DNA from: Candidatus Parabeggiatoa sp. nov. 3
Lineage (GTDB): Bacteria > Pseudomonadota > Gammaproteobacteria > Beggiatoales > Beggiatoaceae
NCBI GenBank assembly: GCA_003645185.1
Contig: QNEL01000013.1
Coordinates: 1-36,060 of the forward strand
DNA: 36,060 bases
Reading direction: 5' to 3'
Shown: one piece after another, positions 24,301 through 30,878 of the stretch
How positions within the stretch are numbered: the first letter of the stretch is position 1
Layout of the letters: every line of letters starts with the position of its first letter
Made by a program: the position numbers and the translations under genes
Notes under the pieces: model-generated
What the model was told of the DNA's origin: nothing
Database searches by the model: none
The model's input: only the letters and a program-made list of their open reading frames with translations

Positions 24301-24361
24301 ATTACAACGGGTTTGTACTATCAGCGTAGAAACGATGACAATTATTGAGGAAATGCCATAA
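21332..24361 (+). CDS. Type IIG-like restriction-modification enzyme (nuclease-N6 adenine methyltransferase-specificity fusion)
   Basis: A 1009-residue single-chain enzyme. The N-terminus carries a PD-(D/E)XK-like nuclease: D64 in RLDGIVKDA and E79-A-K81 in YWEAKDE. An alpha-helical connector (about 100-295) follows. The methyltransferase has YTPNEIV (304-310), SAM-binding motif I DPATGTGTFI (338-347) and catalytic motif IV NPPY (449-452), typical of gamma-class N6-adenine methylation. The C-terminal about 450 residues resemble the target-recognition part of type ISP/IIG enzymes. No helicase domain is present, so it should cut near its site without ATP translocation. No separate methylase or specificity gene is nearby. 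It may defend against phage or plasmids. Recognition sequence unknown. Confidence 0.93.
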   Translation: MSRLQIQTYYKKLDSLIQHGGSRNEQSIRGAFENLLNSYCEPKNFIVVPELYYQTSKNTSVRLDGIVKDALRLAWGYWEAKDEFDDLDKEIEAKLFQGYPNDNIIFEDSQTAVLIQNGSEVLRVNMKEADKLEQILNQFLNYERPEVRDFRQAIEQFRADLPTVVETLRSTIANQTHQKFLTAFNKLFTLCQESINPKINEFDIREMIIQHILTEDILFTVFNESQFHRENVIAQELESVVNTFFTGKIRRQTLQSIESYYVVIRREAANIVNHHEKQKFLKVIYENFYKTYNPKGADRLGIVYTPNEIVRFMIESTDYLLDKHFNRLLADENVEILDPATGTGTFITELIEYLPATRLPAKYLKEIHCNEVAILPYYIANLNIEYTYRQKMGHYEEFSHICFVDTLDNVGFKHEYKNQQTGLPLGLTAENAKRIEEQNQRKISVIIGNPPYNANQQNENDNNKNRDYPEIDEAIKRTYIANSTAQKTKLYDMYARFFRWASNRLSENGILAFVTNSSFLEARTFDGFRKVVAEEFNDIYVVDLGGEVRKNPKLSGTKNNVFGIQTGVAISFMVKRQDATSCKIHYVRRPEMEIAADKLAFLRTSQLKEIDFDRIMPDKNQNWLNITDNDFDELVPLANKETKLAKSQKYEKAVFKLFSLGIATNRDEWVYDVDENNLLKKVDYFCRIYEKEKVRWEQSGQKTSINDFVDRTIKWTYELEAHLQKGSILEFDGQFLRFSLYRPFIKKYFYFNRIIIHRIYQQGELFKFGEKDANKLICFSGASSTKPFQSLVTEKVAGLDFLEKTQCLPLYRDDSEGNRTDNITDWGLNQFRIHYLDDSITKENIFHYTYAVLHHPAYREKYALNLKREFPRLPFYDDFSQWVAWGKQLMDLHLNYENIKKYPLKQIDRETSKQNKPKLKADKKAGKILLDEITTLQGIPSSAWDYKLGNRSALEWILDQYKEKKPRDQTIAEKFNTYRFADYKKPVIELLQRVCTISVETMTIIEEMP

Positions 24362-24466
24362 ATAATCCTGTACGCTCAATTATCCTCCTTAAAATGTCCT
24401 TGAAGATTTTTTCCTCTGTGGTACTCTGTGTCACTCTGTGTTCGCCGTAAAGAAAAAAATTTGCCA

Positions 24467-26125
24467 TTACAGAGCAGATAAGTGTTTAATTCTATCCAGG
24501 CTCACACCAGTTGCTTTTTGGATTTGTTCTATTGAAAAAGTCTCCATTTTGAGCATGTTGTTGGCAATCTTTTCGGCAGCGGTGAGTTTCAATTCATCTG
24601 GCACAGGAAGGCGGCTCGATTGCTCAAAATGAGTCAAAATGATATGCGTATATATCCGCTTTTCCTGAATCACTTCTTCTGAATACAGTGTCTCTTTTTC
24701 GGTATGTAGGTTGCTGAAAACAACATAATATCCTTGAGAAAGGCTTTCTGATTTCAGATAGTCTGCTAATTGGCCTTTGCCTCTTTTGAAATAGGTGTTA
24801 TCAGAATAAACTTTCGTTTCGATGATATCGGTTCTGCCTTGGTAACGAATCAGAATATCTGTCCTCCCTCTCCCTGAAGGCACTTCCACATAAGTTTGCC
24901 CGCCAAGACGTTGAATGAAAAAATTGATGAAACCGTCTAAGGAATAATGCCAAGCCGCTTCTTTCAGATGTTCGGTATCAAAAGCCCTAAAACCTCGTCT
25001 ACGAACATAAGCACGGTATGCTTTAAGCAACTCATTGATGTTTAAATACCCATCTGGTGTGATGTATTGGTTAATCGTCTCATTAGCTGAGTTGATATAA
25101 TGTCGGGTTTCTCCATTTATCGACGGGCGAAAAGCGGTGATGAGTACCTTTTTGTAAAGCGGAACCAGTATGTCCGTGTTCCCATTTTTTGTGTCAATCA
25201 CTCCGTTAGCGTACAAAAATGCCATATTTGGATCGTGAATTGAGAAGGGCAGCAGCCCGTCGTCAAAAAGCAGTCTCAGCATGAAATTTCTTTTTTCATG
25301 GGCTTTTTGAACAATATTGATGATGTTTTTGTCAAAGCGTTCGCTCAAAAAATGATGTTGTGCTCTATAATAGTGTTCCCTAGTCACCTGTTGGCAGCGA
25401 TCAGTGGCTAATTTTTCTACGATATAAGAACACAGCGCACAAACTAAACCAGGTTGTCCTGTGCTATTCTCATAGATGGCTTTTATCACGTTTTTTTCAA
25501 ACGCTTGCCCAGATTCGCTCACATATTGCCCAATCAACGCCGTCACTTCTTCTTCAGTAAAATAAGGTATCTGCAATTCCTCAGTAATGTTAAACGGCGA
25601 AGCACTGGATATCACCAATTCTGCAATCGTACTCACACCCACTAACAGCAGAGAATGTAGGCAATAATATTCTCTTTTATGATAGATTTTCCTGAAGGTG
25701 TGCATGACTTCGCTTAAAACACAATCCGGGATGCCTTCAAATTCATCAATGACTAAGACAATCGGTTTGATGTGATCAAGCGTTTTAAAAAAATGGGCCA
25801 AGCTACGTGGATCAGTGATCGTCTCATTCGTTTGAATACCGTACTGAAGTAATTCCTCTTTAAGCTGTTCATCTAAATCTTGATAAAATGCTTCCTTATT
25901 CACCGTGCTAAGGTTTTCAAAACTGATCCAAATGGCAGTATAAGATGCTTTCAAGCTTTCTATCATCAGTTGAAAGAAAGTCGTTTTTCCTGCCTGTCTG
26001 GGCGCAAAAAGGGTAAAATAGCGTTCTTTTTTGATCTTTTCTTGGGCAGATGCAATTAAGGCTTCACGCATCACCGTGTAATGTAGGGCCGGGTTACAGG
26101 GGCCACTGGTGTTAAATTCACGCAT
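24467..26125 (-). CDS. AAA ATPase fused to a C-terminal PD-(D/E)XK domain
   Basis: A 552-residue protein. The N-terminal ATPase has Walker A FAPRQAGKTTF (40-50), Walker B IVLVIDEFEG (122-131) and a sensor-like LLVGVSTIAEL. A helical lid and connector follow. The C-terminus has a nuclease-like fold with D423 in GRGRTDILI and E436-T-K438 in IIETKVYSD. A short helical tail SIEQIQKATGVSLDRIKHL resembles the C-terminal tail of recombination-promoting nucleases. The family is widespread in multicopy form in large sulfur bacteria and cyanobacteria and is of uncertain role; mobile, defence or toxin-like functions have been considered. AAGGAA precedes ATG 26125 by about 8 nt. It is convergent with the type IIG enzyme; a 105-nt CTCTGTG repeat spacer lies between them. 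Confidence 0.9.
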   Translation of the reverse strand: MREFNTSGPCNPALHYTVMREALIASAQEKIKKERYFTLFAPRQAGKTTFFQLMIESLKASYTAIWISFENLSTVNKEAFYQDLDEQLKEELLQYGIQTNETITDPRSLAHFFKTLDHIKPIVLVIDEFEGIPDCVLSEVMHTFRKIYHKREYYCLHSLLLVGVSTIAELVISSASPFNITEELQIPYFTEEEVTALIGQYVSESGQAFEKNVIKAIYENSTGQPGLVCALCSYIVEKLATDRCQQVTREHYYRAQHHFLSERFDKNIINIVQKAHEKRNFMLRLLFDDGLLPFSIHDPNMAFLYANGVIDTKNGNTDILVPLYKKVLITAFRPSINGETRHYINSANETINQYITPDGYLNINELLKAYRAYVRRRGFRAFDTEHLKEAAWHYSLDGFINFFIQRLGGQTYVEVPSGRGRTDILIRYQGRTDIIETKVYSDNTYFKRGKGQLADYLKSESLSQGYYVVFSNLHTEKETLYSEEVIQEKRIYTHIILTHFEQSSRLPVPDELKLTAAEKIANNMLKMETFSIEQIQKATGVSLDRIKHLSAL

Positions 26126-26189
26126 AGCTTTTTCCTTGGTAAATTAAAAAATCAATAGAACGCTGATATTTAGCTTCGCTGACCTTCGG

Positions 26190-26229
26190 TTCACGCAAAC
26201 GTTTTTGCGCGCAAAAACGTTTGCGTGAA
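26190..26229. repeat. 40-nt GCGCGC palindrome
   Basis: TTCACGCAAACGTTTTTGCG and its exact reverse complement meet at 26209/26210. It belongs to the CACGCAAAA...TTTTGCGTG family seen at 4705, 21275 and 26564, but here has no TAACTGA neighbours. Confidence 0.9.
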
Positions 26230-26296
26230 ATGCTGATCTATCATGATTAACACTGATATCGTTTGACATAATTAATCTAATCAGCGTAAATCATGA

Positions 26297-26501
26297 TATA
26301 GCGTTTCCCGATTGAATAAAGTACACCTTGGAACGAAAAACGCAAAATAAATTTTGCACTCCAAACGCAAAATAAATTTTGCACTCCAAACACAAAATAA
26401 ATTTTGTACTCCAAATGCAAAATAAATTTTGCACTCCAAATGCAAAATAAATTTTGCAACGAAAATAAAATTTGTACTTCATTCAATCGGGAAACGCTAT
26501 A
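26297..26501. mobile_element. MITE-like element: 28-bp terminal inverted repeats around a 25-bp tandem array
   Basis: TATAGCGTTTCCCGATTGAA (26297 onward, 28 nt) is inverted at 26474-26501 with one mismatch. Between the arms, five copies of a 25-bp unit GCAAAATAAATTTTGCACTC start at 26341, 26366, 26391, 26416 and 26441. Each unit can form a small hairpin. No transposase is present, so any mobility would need one in trans. The reading frames through it are repeat artefacts. A reverse unit lies inside the 30285-30538 element. Confidence 0.75.
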
Positions 26502-26530
26502 GATCAGCGCAATCAGCGTTCTATCAAGTT

Positions 26531-26601
26531 TTTCACGCAAAAGTTTTTGCGCGCAAAAACTGTATTTCACGCAAAAGTTGCGCGCAACTTTTGCGTGAAA
26601 T
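26531..26601. repeat. Compound GCGCGC palindrome
   Basis: AGTTTTTGCGCGCAAAAACT (26542-26561) is followed by a perfect 38-nt palindrome (26564-26601) with arms ATTTCACGCAAAAGTTGCG. It has the same two-part design as the palindrome upstream of nuoL. It lies downstream of the calcium ATPase stop on the minus strand, where it could terminate transcription. Confidence 0.88.
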
Positions 26602-26630
26602 GTGAAATAGATTTGTTCAAATCCTCATTT

Positions 26631-29321
26631 TTAACGACTTTGCTTCAATACCGGGTTGCCAAATAAGGCATTGCGTATCATTTTCCTGATTAAATCAACC
26701 GGAATCAATACGATAGCCAATATCACCATGTACAACCATTCTATCGGTTGCAGGGGTACGGTGCGGAGTATTTCACCCCCTATATAAATAAAGGTGGTTT
26801 GCACGATGAAGATGGTGGCGATTACCCCTAAAAAGAGTCGATTCTCGAATAGGTGTTCAAACAGGTTGAGGCTTTGGGTACGGGCATTGAAGGTGTTGAA
26901 GGCGTGCATGAAAACAAAGAACCCAAAAAAGGCGGTTAAAAAGACGGCTTCTGCTTCTGCGCTCTGAATGTCCATGCCGCGTGAGAACAGTTCCCGGATG
27001 GGCGTGTAGGTTAAGAAAATCAAGCTCATGAACGCGGCGACGCCGCCGTTGACTAGGACCGATGCCCACATGTCTTTGCTGATCAGCCCTTCGTTTTTGG
27101 GTATCGGTTTTTCTAGCATGTACCGTCCTAAAGCCGCTTCTCCTGCGAAAGCTAATCCCGCTAGGGTGTCCATGATGATGTTGATCCATAAGAGTTGTGT
27201 CATCGTGAGCGGGAGATCGAAGCCGAAAAAGGGCCCTAAAAACGCAACTAAGATCGCGGAAAGATTGACCGTTAATTGAAATATCAAGAACTTCCGGATG
27301 GATTTAAATAACGTGCGCCCGTAAAGCATGGCGGTGGTGATCGAGGAAAAGTTGTCATCTAATATGACAATGTCGCTGGATTCTTTCGTCATCTCAGTGC
27401 CGCTGCCCATAGAAAAACCAACATCGGCGTTTTTAACCGCTGGCGCATCGTTAACGCCATCGCCTGTCATGCCCACTACCCAGTTCATTTCTTTCGCGAT
27501 TTTCACAAGCCGACTCTTGTCGGTGGGGAAGGCTCTGGCAATCACGCACAAATGCGGCAGCATGTCTTTCAGTTCTTCGTCAGACAGTTTCGCTAATTCT
27601 GCTGAGGTGATCACTTGAGTCTCTTGAACATTCGAGAATAAGCCTACATCCTTGCCTATGGCTTGTGCCGTTTCTTTCGCATCGCCGGTTATCATGACGA
27701 CGTGTACGCCTGCATCTTTGGCGGTTTTGACGGAAGAGTAAGAGGTGGTACGTAATGCGTCACGCATCCCAAAAATACCTAATAAAGTCAATTCATTAGG
27801 CAAAGATTGGCTTTCATCAATAGGCGTTTCGGTTATCGCGACGGCCAGTAAGCGCATTGCGCGTCCGGATAATTCGCGCATTTCTGTTTCTATGGTGGAT
27901 TGATCGGTCAGTGCAATCTTGTTACCGTCACCATCTAGGGTGTGGGTGCAATTTTCTAAAATGACTTCTGCGGCACCTTTGATTAAGGTTAGGTTTTGTT
28001 CACCTTCAACCTGCATAGCGGAAAATTTGCGGCTGCTGTTAAAAGCGATGGTATCGACTATAGAAATCTCTTCTTTTTGTGCCAATAAGGGGGTTAAAAA
28101 GCGCAGCATGGCTTGTTCAGTGCGATCCGCGCCGAGCAGTTGAGGATTTTTGGGATCACTGAGATCGATAGCGGCACTGGTGTTGTTACGCATGGCAAAG
28201 GCTACTTGGTTGCGTAAAGTTTCGGGAATGTCTTCCAGTTTTTGGTAATGTTCATGGGTGCCCGTTAAAAAGGCTTCTACTACTAGCTGGCCTTGCGTCA
28301 AGGTGCCCGTTTTGTCACTGAATAACACGGTTAAACTGCCAGCGGTTTCAATGCCTAACATTTTACGCACTAAGACTTTGACGGATAGCAGTTTCCGCAT
28401 GTTTAAAGCGAGTACCATCGCAATCATCATCGGTAAACCTTCCGGTACAGCGACGACGATAATGATAATGGCTAAAATCAGCGCGGTGACGAGATGAGTG
28501 ACAATTTCACCGAAGGGTTGGGCAAAATAGACAGAAAAGCCACCATCTGTTTGCAGGAAAATGTGGTTGAGCATAAAGGCGACAAAGATGAACGCTGCGC
28601 CTATATAGCCGAATAGGCTAATTTGTTTACCCAATACCGTGAGTTTTTCTTGCAGTGGCGATAAACGATCTTCAGCGGTGATGATTTCTTGCATGGTTTC
28701 ACCATAGCGGGTTTTATCACCGACAGCGGTTGTTCGCATCACGCCTTCACCATCTTCAATCAAGGCCGCTCTATAAAGGCCATTTTCTCGATCAATGGCC
28801 TCTTCTGAAGCCCCCTCTGGTAACGCTTTTTTGCGAATCGCTTCAGATTCGCCTGTAAGAGAGGCCTCATTAACCTCTAAATGCCCGGCCACTAACACGC
28901 CGTCAGTGGGAATGGTATCGCCCGGTTGTAACCGGATGTAGTCGCCTACCACTAAATCGTTAATACCGATTTCGACTAAGTGGTTGTTTCTAAACACCTT
29001 CACTTGGATCATAGAGGCTTCTTCCAGCAATTTCTGAAATTCGTTCTCATTACTGTGTTCGGACCAAGTGGCGACGAAAGTCGCTATAAAAACCGCAACG
29101 GCAATACCAACACTTTCATACCATTCGGTATAACCTAAAATCATCAAAAGAACGGTGATGCCCAAAGCGAAAATCAAAATGATGATGATGGGATCTTTGA
29201 TGTTGTTGAGCAACTTGTCCCAAAACGTTTCCCGAGCCATGGTGGTGAGGGAGTTTGTACCCTGTTGAGTACGAGCAGTCTCGACTTCTTGATTCGTTAA
29301 TCCTGGAAAATTCAATTTCAT
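26631..29321 (-). CDS. Calcium-transporting P-type ATPase (PMCA/SERCA-like)
   Basis: An 896-residue inner-membrane P2-type ATPase that should export Ca2+ at the cost of ATP. It shows the actuator motif TGES (156-159), the ion-binding helix VAVPEGLP (290-297), phosphorylation site DKTGT with D336, nucleotide-binding KGAAEVIL and hinge MTGDGVNDAPAVKNADVG. C-terminal helices include QLLWINIIMDTLAGLAFA, whose N and D match calcium-site residues of the family. The length is normal for bacterial PMCA-like pumps. The N-terminal region is short, with no calmodulin-type extension. Two TAACTGA copies end 4 nt before ATG 29321 and no Shine-Dalgarno is visible. A TerD-like, probably calcium-binding protein lies upstream in the same orientation. 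Confidence 0.96.
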   Translation of the reverse strand: MKLNFPGLTNQEVETARTQQGTNSLTTMARETFWDKLLNNIKDPIIIILIFALGITVLLMILGYTEWYESVGIAVAVFIATFVATWSEHSNENEFQKLLEEASMIQVKVFRNNHLVEIGINDLVVGDYIRLQPGDTIPTDGVLVAGHLEVNEASLTGESEAIRKKALPEGASEEAIDRENGLYRAALIEDGEGVMRTTAVGDKTRYGETMQEIITAEDRLSPLQEKLTVLGKQISLFGYIGAAFIFVAFMLNHIFLQTDGGFSVYFAQPFGEIVTHLVTALILAIIIIVVAVPEGLPMMIAMVLALNMRKLLSVKVLVRKMLGIETAGSLTVLFSDKTGTLTQGQLVVEAFLTGTHEHYQKLEDIPETLRNQVAFAMRNNTSAAIDLSDPKNPQLLGADRTEQAMLRFLTPLLAQKEEISIVDTIAFNSSRKFSAMQVEGEQNLTLIKGAAEVILENCTHTLDGDGNKIALTDQSTIETEMRELSGRAMRLLAVAITETPIDESQSLPNELTLLGIFGMRDALRTTSYSSVKTAKDAGVHVVMITGDAKETAQAIGKDVGLFSNVQETQVITSAELAKLSDEELKDMLPHLCVIARAFPTDKSRLVKIAKEMNWVVGMTGDGVNDAPAVKNADVGFSMGSGTEMTKESSDIVILDDNFSSITTAMLYGRTLFKSIRKFLIFQLTVNLSAILVAFLGPFFGFDLPLTMTQLLWINIIMDTLAGLAFAGEAALGRYMLEKPIPKNEGLISKDMWASVLVNGGVAAFMSLIFLTYTPIRELFSRGMDIQSAEAEAVFLTAFFGFFVFMHAFNTFNARTQSLNLFEHLFENRLFLGVIATIFIVQTTFIYIGGEILRTVPLQPIEWLYMVILAIVLIPVDLIRKMIRNALFGNPVLKQSR

Positions 29322-29325
29322 ATTA

Positions 29326-29339
29326 TCAGTTATCAGTTA
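29326..29339 (-). promoter_or_regulatory. Two TAACTGA copies directly before the calcium ATPase start
   Basis: TCAGTTA at 29326-29332 and 29333-29339 read as TAACTGA twice on the coding strand, 4 nt from ATG 29321. There is no palindrome insertion here. A GGTGGGTAAC unit follows 10 nt further upstream. Confidence 0.9.
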
Positions 29340-29349
29340 TCAAATGTAG

Positions 29350-29475
29350 GGTGGGTAACGTGGTTGCCCACCTTAAGCTTAAATAAAATTTCATAATAAA
29401 TGTATTTCACGCGCTTTGTTTCGCTCCGCGAAACAAAGCGCGTGAAATGGTGGGTAACGTGGTTGCCCACCTTAA
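29350..29475. repeat. Direct GGTGGGTAAC units flanking a 45-nt palindrome
   Basis: Two copies of GGTGGGTAACGTGGTTGCCC followed by ACCTTAA lie at 29350-29376 and 29449-29475. Between them is a 21-bp stem, 3-nt loop palindrome (29404-29448), arm ATTTCACGCGCTTTGTTTCG plus C. A further CGTTTTTGCACGCAAAAACG hairpin is near 29510. The block separates the calcium pump from the TerD-like gene. Confidence 0.9.
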
Positions 29476-29566
29476 TTAAGCTTTAGCTGTAAGACAACGA
29501 CTGCTTTAACGTTTTTGCACGCAAAAACGGTTAAAAGCTGTTGGCTGTGTCTCTTTTCCCTTTAAT

Positions 29567-30109
29567 TTAAATAACAAACTTTTGTACTACGTTTATCAGT
29601 TGTTCAATGGTTTTGAGGCCTTTCAAAGTCCCAGCTTGACTATAATTGATAAGCTTGGTTTCCGCAGCATCGCTCTTATCTATGGTAGCGATACAACACA
29701 CATTGCCACTTTCACCGGTATTGATATTGACATCGATACGGTGTTCTGTGTCATTAGCTAGACTGAGTCTAACATCACTGTCTTTGAAACGGGCCGCTTG
29801 CCCTGTTTGCACCATCCCGTAGTCCCAGCAAAATAGCCACACGTAGTTCATGTCATCTAAGCGATTGATACGCATGGTTTCTTCGTTATCGCCGCCTTTA
29901 TCGCCTACGCCTTCGTCTCCACTGAGGGCCATGTAAGGAAATTTATTGAGTTGCCCTTTATCGCCAAAATACACTAATCCTTGTTTACCTTGTTTGGTTT
30001 CGTAGGCAGCGGCTAAGTCAAAATCTGCCGCGGTGCTCCATTTCATAGTGACAGTCAACGGTTTGCTCACATCAATTGATGTATCTTCACCTTTTTGTTT
30101 GAGTTCCAT
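29567..30109 (-). CDS. TerD-like stress/calcium-binding domain protein
   Basis: A 180-residue protein resembling the TerD family of tellurite- and stress-resistance proteins. It shows LTVTMKWSTAADFDLAAAYE (18-37), in which W24 and the acidic residues fit the family's first strand. The loop SGDEGVGDKGGDNEETMRI (63-81) matches the calcium-binding DxxxGxGDNEE segment. TerD domains bind Ca2+ and are thought to act in surface-associated stress complexes. No other ter genes are adjacent; the neighbour downstream is a calcium pump in the same direction, but a repeat block of 245 nt separates them. AAGGAG precedes ATG 30109 by about 6 nt. The exact role is unknown. Confidence 0.85.
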   Translation of the reverse strand: MELKQKGEDTSIDVSKPLTVTMKWSTAADFDLAAAYETKQGKQGLVYFGDKGQLNKFPYMALSGDEGVGDKGGDNEETMRINRLDDMNYVWLFCWDYGMVQTGQAARFKDSDVRLSLANDTEHRIDVNINTGESGNVCCIATIDKSDAAETKLINYSQAGTLKGLKTIEQLINVVQKFVI

Positions 30110-30284
30110 TTAATACTCCTTGACTGATGAGGTGAGTTGAAAAAATCAATAAATAAGCCTTTTTGACGACATCAACCTATAAGGCATGGGCCCATAAGCG
30201 TCAATCGCAAAAATCTTACGAGGTTTGAGTTATATTAGTATCCCATTTTGTGATTATACGCTAATTTTTTATCTTTTTGATCTC

Positions 30285-30538
30285 GGGCGCATTTCTAAAA
30301 AAAGGGTCATCAAAATAAATTTTGAAGGCCCTTGGAGTGCAAAATTTATTTTGCTTCGGCCAATAAGTACTGAAGCACAAATAAACAGGTATTTTACAAC
30401 CAAGGGCAACCACAAGGGATTGCCCCTACATGACATTGTGTAGGGGCAATCCCTTGTGGTTGCCCCCTTTCTGTTTTTTTTAAATACCTGAAAATTTATG
30501 GTTCAGTACTTAATGACCCTTTTTTTGGGAATGCGCCC
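30285..30538. mobile_element. MITE-like composite element with nested inverted repeats
   Basis: Three nested inverted pairs are visible. The outermost is GGGCGCATTTCTAAAAAAAG plus GGTCA at 30285-30309 against 30514-30538 (23 of 25 match). Next is a 30-nt arm AAGTACTGAAGCACAAATAA plus ACAGGTATTT at 30365-30394 against 30482-30511 (25 of 30). The core is a perfect 27-bp stem of GGGCAACCACAAGGGATTGC plus CCCTACA at 30404-30430 and 30439-30465. A reverse unit of the 25-bp CAAAATAAATTTTG repeat lies at 30330-30352. No coding capacity is seen. A truncated copy is at 11592-11722. Confidence 0.8.
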
Positions 30539-30609
30539 TTTGATCTCATATTTTGTGTCGATTATATAAATGTTAATATCAATAAAACTCAAAACGGGCA
30601 TGAACAGTG

Positions 30610-30760
30610 TTTCATGCAAAAGTTTTGCTGCACAAAACTTTTTCGTGAAAAAATAAACGCGCTTTGACGCTAAAGACGCTAAAGACGCTAAAGACGCTAA
30701 AGACGCTAAAGACACCTTAAAAATATCTTTGCGTAAGGGCGAACCTGCGTGTTCGCCCCC
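30610..30760. repeat. Degenerate palindrome, 9-bp tandem array and GGGCGAAC hairpin
   Basis: A worn CATGCAAAAGTTTTG/CAAAACTTTTTCGTG palindrome is at 30610-30650. Five exact GACGCTAAA copies run 30666-30710. GGGCGAACCTGCGTGTTCGC at about 30737-30757 is a member of the GGGCGAAC...GTTCGCCC family. The whole 770-nt spacer 30110-30878 is repeat-filled, with no gene supported. Confidence 0.85.
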
Positions 30761-30878
30761 CAAAATCCGTTATAATCAGAATTGTTTTAGGAATTTTTAT
30801 TGATGTATGGCTAAAAAAAATGTTTTGTAGGAAAATGATAAGCTTTATCAAGGTTTAAAATGTTTGAGGTACAAAATA

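Noticed and set aside
26277-26570. Minus-strand frames with repeated KIYFAFGVQNLF
   Set aside because: Translation of the 25-bp tandem array inside the MITE-like element; no independent coding signal.
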